Source: Arcicella sp. | Lineage (GTDB): Bacteria; Bacteroidota; Bacteroidia; Cytophagales; Spirosomataceae | Assembly: GCA_025356745.1 (NCBI GenBank) | Contig: JANXRS010000030.1 | Coordinates: 1 to 44,332 of the forward strand | DNA length: 44,332 bases | Reading direction: 5' to 3' | Shown here: positions 24,101 to 32,189 of the stretch, piece after piece | Numbering within the stretch: position 1 is the stretch's first letter | Layout: each line of letters begins with the position of its first letter | The notes under the pieces: model-generated | What the model was told of the DNA's origin: nothing | The model's input: the letters and a program-made list of their open reading frames with translations, nothing else | Database searches by the model: none | Translations under genes and position numbers: made by a program

Positions 24101-26284
24101 TGCGTAAGAAGCAAAGGCTGGATTAACGTCAACTTTAATTTCCGTTCCTAAACAAACTTCTGCTCCTATGGCAGTGGCTATTGGCAAATCATAAACAACT
24201 ACTGAGGTCGTTGCTGTGCCTATACATCCGCCTCCGCCCGATACTGTTACTAAGTAGGTATAAGTACCTGCTGTTGTTGGTCTGGGAATTACCGTCGGAT
24301 TTTGTTGGGTTGAGGTAAAACCATTTGAACCACTCCAAGCATAAGTATTTCCAGTCCCGCCACTTACATTCAACACAATATCTCCGCCTAAACAAATAGG
24401 TGCTACCGGCATAATCGTTGGATTTGGACTGGTATTAATCGTTACACTCGTGGTTGCACTGGCTGTACATCCATTTACGTTCGTAACCGTTACGGTATAA
24501 ATTCCTGCATTTGCAGTTACTGCATTTTGAATGGTTACATCAGCCATTGCTCCAATAAAGACTCCTTTTCCATCTCTCCAGCTATAATTTGTTCCACCAA
24601 TTGCTTTAACTGTTATTGGTGTTCCTGTACAAACTGGACCAGTGTTCGTTGCCGTTGGAACTGGTAATTCATTGACAATTACCGATGTAGTAGCAGTTGC
24701 CGTGCATCCATTTACATCAGTTACTAATACCTTATACGTTCCAGCATCACTTGATACTGCATTGGTAGCTATAGTTGGATTCTGAGATGATGATTTAAAC
24801 ACATTATCTTTTGTCCATGAATAACTATTAAATGCTGGTGATACTTTGATGACAATTGGTTGTCCCACACAAACCGTTGTTCCTGTTGCAGTTGCGCTAC
24901 CAGAAACTCCTGAACATGAATTTGGAATAACAACATTGAAAGGGAAATTATGAATCTCATCACCATTATGAATTAATGAAAGAGCAATCACTTGTCCTTC
25001 TATATTTGCTCCACTAATTTTGTTCAGATTTGCGAAGGGTGCTAATACACTTCCTTCTAATACACTCCCTCTAATAATTAAATTAGAGGCGTTTGGAAAA
25101 TTGAATAATGTATAACCTGCCGTCACAGATGACAAACCTCCCATAGATGGCACCGTAAAAGTAGCTGTTGAGGTCCCCGTAACAGTAATATTAAAAATTA
25201 AAGGCGTTGTTGAAGAAGATCCCCCATTTGAATAATTTATGTTTGTTATATTATTAAAGTCATTTAGACCAATATTTACAACATTAGTTGTTCCCGCTAT
25301 CAGTTTTAGCGTTACTGTCCCTGATGGAGCTCCCGATAAAGGATTACCATTTTGATCCGTAAAAAACAGGTTTTGAGTTAATGAAGCCAACCCCACGGAG
25401 TTTGATTGTAATTGGTTGAACGCCGCACTAAAATCCAAAGAAGTTGAACTACAAACAGGATTATTAGTAGCACTTACTCCAAGTGAAGGTGCACTACTAT
25501 TCAAGTTAATTCTTGGAACGCTATTATAAACATTTGAAGCTGTAACTTGGATGTTTGAAGCAGCACCATTAGGGTCTGTGTACCAAACAGTATTACCAGC
25601 ACAATTACCAATTTTGAGATACCCCCCAGAATTTATCGTTAATCCACTTCCAGAAGAATAAATTATTTTACCTGCCACAACAAGACCAATCTTTACTCCT
25701 CCAACTATGAAAGTACCTGCCGAATTATTAGCTACTCTGTAATCTCCTGCCAAAGTCAAGTCTCCACCAATAGCTACAGCACCTTCAGTTTCGTTCGTGA
25801 TTAAAGTCGCATCGTTTTTAACAAATATGTTAAACCCTCCTGCTGGGGCTGTAGGGTTCTGAGCCAGTGAGCAAAAACTCACAAAAGAGATCATCAGAAA
25901 AAAGAATAATTCTCTCAATCTGATATTTAAGAGATTTTTATTCGTAGTACGATTTCCGAACAAAGCAAGGCTTCTACTGGCGATAAGAACCTTACTAATG
26001 TTAAGGCAAAGGCTGCTCGTAACCAAATTTAAATAGTCATAGTATCTCTTTAAATTATTAGAGCCTTTCAAAATTGAGAAAAATCGTTCTCCGAATAACT
26101 TAGATAAGTTCGAAAGAATTCCATCAAATCCCCACAAAAAAAATCTTGTGAAAATGTACTTGAAAAGATTGATACGGTTATTACGGCCATACGCCGATTC
26201 CGATTTTTCCCCAGTCTGAAACTGTTTCGAATAGGAAACTACGCTATCATAAAATGAAAGCATTGTAGCAGTAAAGTTTTTCAT
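21146..26284 (-). CDS. Giant surface adhesin: choice-of-anchor A domain and 15 Ig-like repeats
   Basis: Using the ATG at 26284 the protein has about 1712 residues; an in-frame TTG at 26341 would add 19. A Lys/Arg-rich presequence of about 120 residues precedes a hydrophobic signal (LFFFLMISFVSFCSLAQ). A choice-of-anchor A domain follows (NIFVKNDATLITNETEGAVAIGG onward, to about residue 460). Then come 15 modules of 70-80 residues with the pattern VCxGxxxxL...YxWxGPxxF...GxYxVTVT..GCTATATTxVTV, each with two cysteines. The last part (about 120 residues) is SprB-like and ends CSCSEAKCVPYLVEIKSGKK, without a CHU_C tail. Such proteins are surface adhesins. An alternative TTG start at 25916-25918 gives a 20-residue signal peptide directly. 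The surface role is inferred from family. Confidence 0.85.
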   Translation of the reverse strand: MKNFTATMLSFYDSVVSYSKQFQTGEKSESAYGRNNRINLFKYIFTRFFLWGFDGILSNLSKLFGERFFSILKGSNNLKRYYDYLNLVTSSLCLNISKVLIASRSLALFGNRTTNKNLLNIRLRELFFFLMISFVSFCSLAQNPTAPAGGFNIFVKNDATLITNETEGAVAIGGDLTLAGDYRVANNSAGTFIVGGVKIGLVVAGKIIYSSGSGLTINSGGYLKIGNCAGNTVWYTDPNGAASNIQVTASNVYNSVPRINLNSSAPSLGVSATNNPVCSSTSLDFSAAFNQLQSNSVGLASLTQNLFFTDQNGNPLSGAPSGTVTLKLIAGTTNVVNIGLNDFNNITNINYSNGGSSSTTPLIFNITVTGTSTATFTVPSMGGLSSVTAGYTLFNFPNASNLIIRGSVLEGSVLAPFANLNKISGANIEGQVIALSLIHNGDEIHNFPFNVVIPNSCSGVSGSATATGTTVCVGQPIVIKVSPAFNSYSWTKDNVFKSSSQNPTIATNAVSSDAGTYKVLVTDVNGCTATATTSVIVNELPVPTATNTGPVCTGTPITVKAIGGTNYSWRDGKGVFIGAMADVTIQNAVTANAGIYTVTVTNVNGCTASATTSVTINTSPNPTIMPVAPICLGGDIVLNVSGGTGNTYAWSGSNGFTSTQQNPTVIPRPTTAGTYTYLVTVSGGGGCIGTATTSVVVYDLPIATAIGAEVCLGTEIKVDVNPAFASYAWTGANNFTASTKNPIVTTNATNVNGGLYQVKVTDDNGCTAIATTNVTVRPLPMVTATSEITCTGGTIKLIATGNDTFSWSGKNNFSASGAEVTIPNATGDDAGIYTVTVINNGCTATATTLVTVQPIILIPPIIYGICKGSTATLETSFTATGKDWKWTPNGEITPTIMVTTAGTYDVSFSDKVNGCKYIATFTVEVNDKPVPTIATIAAVCSGQPIVLNVSGVTGSKFTWTGSDNFTSTVQNPTVTPIPTTVGVYTYSVLVEGRGECTGIATTSVTVKAIPILTVSTASICAGTTGTLTASGADSYSWSATGFSSTGATVSITNAGVYTVIGTTAGCTAQATTSVTVKATLTVTVNPITLCAGVSGKLKAESSVVDTYSWSGPNNFTGTTQEVIVSNAGIYTVIVTKDGCTAVATSTVEIKTVADIKATSAEVCRGATTTLTATGGATYSWTGPETFTAIGATPTVSVAGNYTVIGTTEGGCTGTATATLTVKNNPTVKISGDTVICSGSKVTLTANGTGTFEWTGSGNFTATTVAVNVEAGTYQVKVTNAGCSAVGTVKVVNDGLSINAGGATVCEGGSTSLTGGATATSGIKSYAWSGPSGFTSTEQSPIITKPSTTGTYTLTVTSKAGCIATSTAIIIVTPAVINTANVTFCKGGKVTLTATGGAGATYLWTGGATTSSIEVTTAGTYNVTITDVAGCISKGIFTVIESINPTVVISGSPFLCNGRSTDLTVNKGISGETYSWTGPNSFTSTSQVITVTKEGDYNVKVVTNGGCETTGKITVIKGFTPTAVSGPVCEGENLILNVSGGLTYAWVGPQGFTSSLQNPQLLNVKKTDAGVYTVTVTSDGCTATVMSTLIVYEKPMGGITATAQNSTCNQDISNNDGAVKLAGLFTGLKYDIVEGGSYTGTKKYVDAIDIPVNGIVKSGIENPATNVGKAYTVRVFNANNCYSDYTVTIQQVVCSCSEAKCVPYLVEIKSGKK
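21500..24910 (-). repeat. Tandem Ig-like repeat array within the adhesin gene
   Basis: About 15 degenerate repeats of 210-240 bases, each encoding one Ig-like module. At the DNA level the CCATGAATAAGT/CCATGCGTAAG-type segment (encoding YSW or YAW) recurs many times. The repeats are diverged, which argues for old duplication rather than recent expansion. Confidence 0.8.
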
Positions 26285-26341
26285 AGTAGAAACTTCATTG
26301 ATTTTATTGGGCGGATTGTTTGGGTATCTATCTTCAAGCAA

Positions 26342-27030
26342 TCACAAGAGGTGACTGAACTAAAATTCATTTCAAAAAATAAAAACATGAGGCTAACGAT
26401 ACCGTGAGGACATAGGAATATCATGAGCAGAGAAAATATAAAAATTTTCAAAGCAGACATGCAATACCCTGATAATCAGGATAGCAGAAACGAACTGTTT
26501 TAAATTGTTTTGTAAGGAATCAAGCGTAGAAAGGTCTGTGCGGCAATAACCAATCAAAACGTGCTAATTCATTAAATATAAGATTGAATAATATGAAGTA
26601 AGCAAACTTCATTCACGAAGTGTTAAGAATAGTAGTTATTTTCTATTTTTCAGAAAAAAGCATGAGAAACACGAAATTCACAAGGGCGGTGAATAAAATG
26701 GTGAAATCTACTTTAGTACTTCATTTGGCGGAAATACTGAAAATTAGCGAATTTTCAAATTTTGGTTGTGTGGCTTTTGAATTAGGGGATTAGCTCTGCG
26801 TCAATTTTATCTCCTAGGCGAAAAATTGGATAGATAATTAAACGCTAATTAGAACTACTGCCACAAATAGAATCAATTATTTTTATTAAACAAAATATTT
26901 TACAAGTAATTTTAAATTAATGTTCTTTCAATTTAATTTAGGTAGTTTTAAAGGCTCTAACATAACTATAAAATAAAACGATTTCAACTCATTCTTGGAC
27001 TTAAATTTTCAAACCTCAAATGACCCAAAA
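26342..27030. other. Long intergenic region upstream of the giant adhesin
   Basis: Nearly 700 AT-rich bases between divergent genes. No TTTG/TAnnTTTG promoter pair could be read for the adhesin. It contains a 26-codon open frame (ATG 26423 to stop 26503) and a small palindrome CCTGATAATCAGG at 26468-26480 within it. Nothing else is recognised. Confidence 0.5.
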
Positions 27031-27741
27031 ATGGAAAAAATTACGCAATTTCTAATTTTGATAATTATCATGTTATCTTGCAATTCAACGGAATCAAAAA
27101 TTACTATTTCCCCAAATCCTGCAAGCAATATGAATGAAAATAATCCTAAACGCACTTTCTTGGCTCTCGGTGATTCTTATACTATTGGCCAAAGTGTTGA
27201 TGAAAAAGACCGTTGGGGTAGGCAATTGATTGATTTACTGAAAGATGAGTTCAATATCACAAAACACGAAATTATTGCCCGAACTGGTTGGACGACCGCA
27301 GAATTGATTGATGCTATTGAAGCCAGAAAATTGACAGAACACTACGATATGGTATCTTTACTGATTGGCGTAAATAATCAATATCGTGGACAAAGCCTTG
27401 ATACATACCGAGTTGAGTTTCGACAATTATTAAGTATTAGTACAAAGTTTGCAAAGAATGATGCAAAGAAAGTAGTGGTTTTGTCTATTCCAGATTGGGG
27501 AAAATCGCCATTTGCAGAAGGCCAAAATAAAGAAAAAATTGCTTCTGAAATTAATGCTTTTAACCTTGTGGCAAAAGAAGAATGTAAAAAAATGAACATT
27601 ACTTTTATGGATATTACGGAAATTACTCGTAAAAATACGGATTCATCTATGTTTGCATCTGATGGTTTACATTATTCTGGAAAAATGCACCAACTTTGGG
27701 CAAATGAGGCTTTACAAACAGCGAAGGGCATTTTGAAATAA
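27031..27741 (+). CDS. SGNH/GDSL-family hydrolase lipoprotein
   Basis: A 236-residue lipoprotein starting at MEKITQFLILIIIMLSC (ATG 27031; the longer TTG-started form is unlikely). The lipobox cysteine is residue 17. Block I reads LALGDSYTIGQ with the catalytic serine at 49, block III is the GVNNQY segment, and block V is DGLHYSG with Asp211 and His214, giving a complete Ser-Asp-His set. Family members are esterases, lipases or acetyl-ester hydrolases; the substrate is unknown. Probably periplasmic, attached to a membrane. It is followed 88 bases later by an APH-like kinase on the same strand, a chance pairing as far as can be seen. Confidence 0.9.
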   Translation: MEKITQFLILIIIMLSCNSTESKITISPNPASNMNENNPKRTFLALGDSYTIGQSVDEKDRWGRQLIDLLKDEFNITKHEIIARTGWTTAELIDAIEARKLTEHYDMVSLLIGVNNQYRGQSLDTYRVEFRQLLSISTKFAKNDAKKVVVLSIPDWGKSPFAEGQNKEKIASEINAFNLVAKEECKKMNITFMDITEITRKNTDSSMFASDGLHYSGKMHQLWANEALQTAKGILK

Positions 27742-27829
27742 GTATAGAAGTCAGACGTAGTCAGTTGTAAACAAATTCCATTTGACTATCATTTGACAAA
27801 ATAATACAATTTTATACAACAAAACTAAA

Positions 27830-28894
27830 ATGTCTGAAATCAACATTGATCAAGCTAGTCCAATTCGTCAGGGTGAAGAATTAAATCGCAACGTTCTAAA
27901 CGATTATTTGAAATCGCAACTAACTGATTTTGAAGAAATTACTGAAATAACGCAATTTTCGGGAGGCTATTCTAATCTGACGTATTTGATAAAATCTGGT
28001 TTAGAAGAATACGTTTTGCGTCGTCCGCCATTTGGAGCAAATATTAAATCTGCTCACGATATGGGACGTGAATTTAAGGTTTTGTCTTTGCTGAAACCGC
28101 ACTATCCAAAAGTACCGCAACCCATAATTTTCTGTGAAGATGAATCAATTATGGGCTATCAATTTTATATGATGAAGCGAGTAAAAGGCGTGATTTTCAG
28201 AGGAAAAGATGCTATTAAACTCCAAGTTCCAGCAGAAAAAATGCGACAATTATCTGAGAATCTAATCGATAACTTGGCAGATTTACATTTATTAGCTATT
28301 GAAAAAACGGGCTTAATCAATCTTGGAAAACCCGAAGGCTACGTTATCAGACAAGTGGAAGGTTGGATTGGAAGATACGAAAAGTCTCAAACCGATAATA
28401 TTCCTGCAATGGAAAAAACGGCCGAATGGTTACGCACAAATATGCCTCGTCCACAAATTCCTGCCTTCTTACATAATGATTACAAATACGATAATGTACT
28501 GTTGAATCCAGATGATTTAACGGAGATTTTGGGTGTGTTGGATTGGGAAATGGCCACCGTTGGCGACCCATTAATGGATTTGGGTGCCAGCCTTGCTTAT
28601 TGGTGCGAAGCTGGCGACGGAGATTTTCTTAAATCATTTAATATCACATGGTTAGCTGGAAATTTAACTCGAAATGAGGTAGTAGAAAGATATGCTAAAA
28701 AGACAGAAAGAGACGTTTCAGATATTCTTTTTTACTATGTTTTCGGACTTTACAAAAACGTTGTTATCATGCAACAAATCTACGCACGATGGAAGATAGG
28801 ACTCACCAAAGACCCCCGTTTTGGTGGATTAATTTATGGCATTCATGAATTGTCAAAAATGGCTATTCGGGCAATTGAGAGAGGACAATTATAG
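27830..28894 (+). CDS. APH-like phosphotransferase (ACAD10/YihE type)
   Basis: A 354-residue cytoplasmic protein of the aminoglycoside phosphotransferase/choline kinase superfamily. The N-terminal nucleotide-binding loop is QFSGGYSNLTYLI with YVLRRPPFG after it. The catalytic region reads FLHNDYKYDNVLL (Brenner-type HxDxxxxN) and the metal site is VLDWEMATVGDPLMDLG. These features match the ACAD10-like branch that is found beside acyl-CoA dehydrogenases in bacteria and is thought to phosphorylate hydroxy-acyl-CoA or similar acids. The substrate here is unknown, and no acyl-CoA dehydrogenase lies beside it. It ends before a strong palindrome at 28899-28931. Confidence 0.88.
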   Translation: MSEINIDQASPIRQGEELNRNVLNDYLKSQLTDFEEITEITQFSGGYSNLTYLIKSGLEEYVLRRPPFGANIKSAHDMGREFKVLSLLKPHYPKVPQPIIFCEDESIMGYQFYMMKRVKGVIFRGKDAIKLQVPAEKMRQLSENLIDNLADLHLLAIEKTGLINLGKPEGYVIRQVEGWIGRYEKSQTDNIPAMEKTAEWLRTNMPRPQIPAFLHNDYKYDNVLLNPDDLTEILGVLDWEMATVGDPLMDLGASLAYWCEAGDGDFLKSFNITWLAGNLTRNEVVERYAKKTERDVSDILFYYVFGLYKNVVIMQQIYARWKIGLTKDPRFGGLIYGIHELSKMAIRAIERGQL

Positions 28895-28898
28895 GTTT

Positions 28899-28931
28899 AC
28901 TATAGCTTGAAATGATATTTCAAGCTATAGT
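28899..28931. terminator. Perfect hairpin between convergent genes
   Basis: A 15-base perfect stem (28899-28913 with 28917-28931) and a 3-base loop. It lies just past the stop of the phosphotransferase gene, 3 bases before the stop end of the HupE-like gene (ends at 28934). No long U-run follows, so it may be a bidirectional terminator or an mRNA-stabilising structure. Confidence 0.6.
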
Positions 28932-28933
28932 AT

Positions 28934-29530
28934 TCACTTCCAAAACTCAGCATCCAGAATCAACGTCAAAGCGATTCCTGACACAATTCCTGACACAATT
29001 AAATTCCAATCATGCTTCTTTACCCGAAAAACATCTAACATTAGTGAGCTGATTACCAATACAATAACTACAATTAATAATTGCCCCACTTCTAATCCAA
29101 GATTAAAAGATAACAAAGGCTGCCAGATACTTTGCTCCCTTCCTAAGAGACTTCTTAAATAACTAGAAAAGCCCATTCCATGAATTAAACCAAAAAGCAT
29201 GGCAACTGGATAACGAAAAAGGGAAGATTTTTCGGTTTCATAGGTATATTTAGAGGGTTTATGAAAAAAGTTAATCAAACAAGTCAAAATAATCGTGATT
29301 GGAATTAATAATTCAATCAATTTTGTGCTGTATGTGATAATGTTTAAGGTTGCTAATGCCAAGGTAATGGAATGTCCTATTGTGAAAGCTGTTATTAAAA
29401 ATGCCACCTTTCTCCAATCTTTCAAACGGTGAATGGCACAAAGAGCCACTACGAAAATAATATGATCGTAGCCCTTTAAATCGGTAATATGTTTAAACCC
29501 AAGAGATAAGTAAAGTTGAAAGTCAGACAT
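28934..29530 (-). CDS. HupE/UreJ family membrane protein
   Basis: A 198-residue integral membrane protein with about six hydrophobic helices. The N-terminus MSDFQLYLSLGFKHITDLKGYDHIIFVVALC carries the conserved D-H pair of the HupE/UreJ family; FTIGHSITLALA and the LIHGMGF segment are further signatures with conserved histidines. HupE/UreJ proteins are nickel or cobalt permeases or accessory proteins, but this sub-branch is common in genomes without hydrogenase or urease, and its role is uncertain. It stands alone on the minus strand between two plus-strand genes. A TAATTTTG at 29563-29570 (minus strand) is a candidate -7 element. Confidence 0.88.
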   Translation of the reverse strand: MSDFQLYLSLGFKHITDLKGYDHIIFVVALCAIHRLKDWRKVAFLITAFTIGHSITLALATLNIITYSTKLIELLIPITIILTCLINFFHKPSKYTYETEKSSLFRYPVAMLFGLIHGMGFSSYLRSLLGREQSIWQPLLSFNLGLEVGQLLIVVIVLVISSLMLDVFRVKKHDWNLIVSGIVSGIALTLILDAEFWK

Positions 29531-29682
29531 TTTTGAGTGTGGTTATTTTATTAAATGTTCTACAAAATTATAAAATATATGACGATATTTTCTTTTATAC
29601 ACATGACTATTTGATGATTAAATTGTAAATTAGTATTACCTAATTATTAAAGATATTCTTATCCATTTAAAATACACAAAAT

Positions 29683-31290
29683 ATGAAACCCGACTATATC
29701 ATTATAGGTGCAGGTTCGGCTGGTTGCGTACTGGCAAATCGTCTTTCTGAAAATCCGAAAATTCATGTTCTTTTGATTGAAGCAGGTGGCAAAGATAAAA
29801 ATATGAATATCCATATTCCTGCGGCCTATTCTAAATTGAATTATGACAAAACCTTGAACTGGGATTTTTTTACCGAACCCCAAAAACACGTTTTGAACCG
29901 AAAAATGTACCAACCTCGTGGCAAAACCTTAGGCGGAAGTAGTTCAATAAATTGTATGGCATACATTCGTGGAAATCGGGAAGATTATAATGATTGGGAA
30001 CGTTGGGGAAATAAAGGATGGGGATATGAACAGATGCTACCTTATTTCAAAAAATCAGAGAATAATGAGCAATATGAAAATGAGTTTCACGGTCGTGGAG
30101 GTTTGTTGAATGTTACTATCAATCGTAATATTACGCCCTTAGCTGAAGCATTCGTAAGAGGCAATGTAGAATGTGGAATACTTGAAAATCATGACTTTAA
30201 CGGAAAAAATCAAGAAGGTTCAGGTAAATTTCAGTTTACTATTAAAGATGCTAAAAGACATTCTACGGCTTCAGCTTTTTTAGTTCCTGCTTTGTCTCGA
30301 CCTAATTTAACAGTTTTGACCAATTCATTAACGAAGCAATTAATACTTGAGAATGACCGAGTAATTGGTGTTGAATTCATCAAAGATTCATCAGGAAATA
30401 CGGAGAAAGTTTATGCTGAAAAAGAGGTAATTGTATCGGCAGGAGCGTTTCAAAGTCCACAAATTTTGATGCTTTCAGGTATTGGCAATGCTGACTATTT
30501 GAAAGGTTTTGGCATAGAATCGAAATTACATTTAAAAGGGGTTGGACAAAATTTATCTGACCATCTTTTTGTCAATATGAACGTATTTTGTAACCAACGA
30601 TTAACTTATAACAATGCCGAGCGTTTTCCTTGGGTTTTGGGAAATGCGTTCAAGTATTTTGTCCAAAAACAGGGACCTTTGACTTCAAGTCCGTTGGAAG
30701 CCTGTTCATTTTTCAAAACCCTCCCCGACCTCGACCGTCCAGATATGCAATTTCACTTTGCTCCCGTGATGGGCGAAGATATTCACGATTTGGCGAGTTT
30801 ACCGAAAACTGAAGGATTTACCATTTTACCAACGATTATTAATCCCAAAAGTCGTGGATATGTTGGACTACATTCCAACAAAGCCACCGATGCACCATTA
30901 ATTGACCCCCAATATTTTTCAGATGCGAAGGGTGAAGATTTAGCTACGATGTTAAGAGGCGTAAAAAAGGCAAAAGAGGTACTTTTATCCGAGGCTTTTG
31001 CTCCCTTTAGAACTGAAAATGAATTAAATTTTCCAAGAAATGCCAACACCGACGAAGCATTGATTCAGCATATTTTGAAGACCTGTGAAACCGTTTATCA
31101 TCCCTGCGGAACGTGCAAAATGGGCGTAGATGACATGGCGGTGGTATCACCTAAATCCTTGAAAGTTATAGGCTTGTCTGGTTTAAGGCTAGTTGATGCT
31201 TCCATCATTCCAGTAGTTATTTCGGGGAATACCAATGCTCCTACGATTGCGGTGGCAGAAAGGGCGGCGGATTTAATTTTAAATTCCTGA
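29683..31290 (+). CDS. GMC-family FAD-dependent oxidoreductase (choline dehydrogenase-like)
   Basis: A 535-residue flavoprotein. The FAD-binding loop is YIIIGAGSAGCVLANRLSE; the second signature GGSSSINCMAYIRGN follows near residue 87; and the C-terminal catalytic pair region HPCGTCKMG and NTNAPTIAVAERAAD is present. Members oxidise alcohols such as choline, glycerol derivatives or sugars, passing electrons to the respiratory chain. Without betB beside it a choline role is unsupported. The substrate is open. It has no signal peptide, so it is probably cytoplasmic. It is 84 bases before cysE, and the operon link is uncertain as cysE has its own -7-like element. Confidence 0.92.
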   Translation: MKPDYIIIGAGSAGCVLANRLSENPKIHVLLIEAGGKDKNMNIHIPAAYSKLNYDKTLNWDFFTEPQKHVLNRKMYQPRGKTLGGSSSINCMAYIRGNREDYNDWERWGNKGWGYEQMLPYFKKSENNEQYENEFHGRGGLLNVTINRNITPLAEAFVRGNVECGILENHDFNGKNQEGSGKFQFTIKDAKRHSTASAFLVPALSRPNLTVLTNSLTKQLILENDRVIGVEFIKDSSGNTEKVYAEKEVIVSAGAFQSPQILMLSGIGNADYLKGFGIESKLHLKGVGQNLSDHLFVNMNVFCNQRLTYNNAERFPWVLGNAFKYFVQKQGPLTSSPLEACSFFKTLPDLDRPDMQFHFAPVMGEDIHDLASLPKTEGFTILPTIINPKSRGYVGLHSNKATDAPLIDPQYFSDAKGEDLATMLRGVKKAKEVLLSEAFAPFRTENELNFPRNANTDEALIQHILKTCETVYHPCGTCKMGVDDMAVVSPKSLKVIGLSGLRLVDASIIPVVISGNTNAPTIAVAERAADLILNS

Positions 31291-31312
31291 ATTAATTAAG
31301 CCCGATTATCGT

Positions 31313-31320
31313 TAATTTTG
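31313..31320 (+). promoter_or_regulatory. -7-like promoter element before cysE
   Basis: TAATTTTG matches TAnnTTTG exactly, 54 bases before the cysE ATG; no TTTG at the right distance upstream. A weak promoter or one needing an activator is possible. Confidence 0.4.
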
Positions 31321-31374
31321 TTTAGGATTTTAAGCAAAATATTTTCTTACTTAAATTCCTAAAACTCAAACACT

Positions 31375-32175
31375 ATGCTACCAAAACTATTCTTAGAAAA
31401 TCTTTGCCAAAAGCACTCAAAGCCAAATACTTTCCCCTCCACGTCGGTTGTTAAGGAATTGTTTACAGATATTGTGTTCACTTTATTTCCAGAACAAACG
31501 CAAAAGCATTTTAGCTGTATAGATGAATTGCAAGAGGCTTTTGACCAAATAGAATTACGTTTAACACGCATTTTACGTTCGATGCAACAACATTTGGAAA
31601 GAGATGCAAAAGGCATTGCCAGTGATTATATTCAAGAGATTCCGAATATTTATAATGTTTTATTGACTGATATTCAAGCTATTATGGCGGGTGATCCCGC
31701 CGCTCAAAGTGAATATGAAGTTATCAGAGCGTATCCAGGTTTTTATGCCATTACTTTATACCGTTTGGCCCATGCTTTGTTGAAATTAGATGTGCCAATT
31801 GTACCGAGAATTTTGACGGAATATGCTCATTCTAAAACGGGAATTGACATTCATCCCGGAGCAGAAATCGATGGATATTTCATGATTGACCACGGCACGG
31901 GCGTTGTAATCGGTGAAACAACGTACATCGGCAAAAATGTAAAAATCTATCAAGGTGTAACGTTAGGAGCTTTATCAGTCAGTAAAAGCATGGCTTCGAT
32001 GAAACGCCATCCAACCATTGAGGATAACGTGGTGATATATTCTGGAGCAACAATTTTGGGAGGTGAAACGGTTGTAGGAGCCAATTCTGTCATCGGGGGT
32101 AACGTTTGGTTAACTCGTAGTGTACCCGAAAATACCAAGATTTATCATCAAGAACAGATTAAAATTTTACAGTAA
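31375..32175 (+). CDS. cysE: Serine O-acetyltransferase (EpsC-type)
   Basis: CysE acetylates serine to O-acetylserine, the precursor of cysteine. The 266-residue protein has a helical N-terminal part (about 1-110) and a left-handed beta-helix of hexapeptide repeats (about 150-240), with the family signature DIHPGAEIDGYFMIDHGTGVVIGETTYIGKNV and a GGNVWLTRSVP close. The catalytic His and Asp are in the IDHGTG turn. cysM follows after only 14 bases, so they form a cysteine synthesis operon, ended by the terminator at 33088. Cytoplasmic. The length is similar to other EpsC-type enzymes. Confidence 0.95.
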   Translation: MLPKLFLENLCQKHSKPNTFPSTSVVKELFTDIVFTLFPEQTQKHFSCIDELQEAFDQIELRLTRILRSMQQHLERDAKGIASDYIQEIPNIYNVLLTDIQAIMAGDPAAQSEYEVIRAYPGFYAITLYRLAHALLKLDVPIVPRILTEYAHSKTGIDIHPGAEIDGYFMIDHGTGVVIGETTYIGKNVKIYQGVTLGALSVSKSMASMKRHPTIEDNVVIYSGATILGGETVVGANSVIGGNVWLTRSVPENTKIYHQEQIKILQ

Positions 32176-32189
32176 ATTATCGCTATTTT

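Noticed and set aside
21500-24910. CRISPR-like repeats
   Set aside because: The repeats are long, diverged, in frame and encode Ig-like modules.
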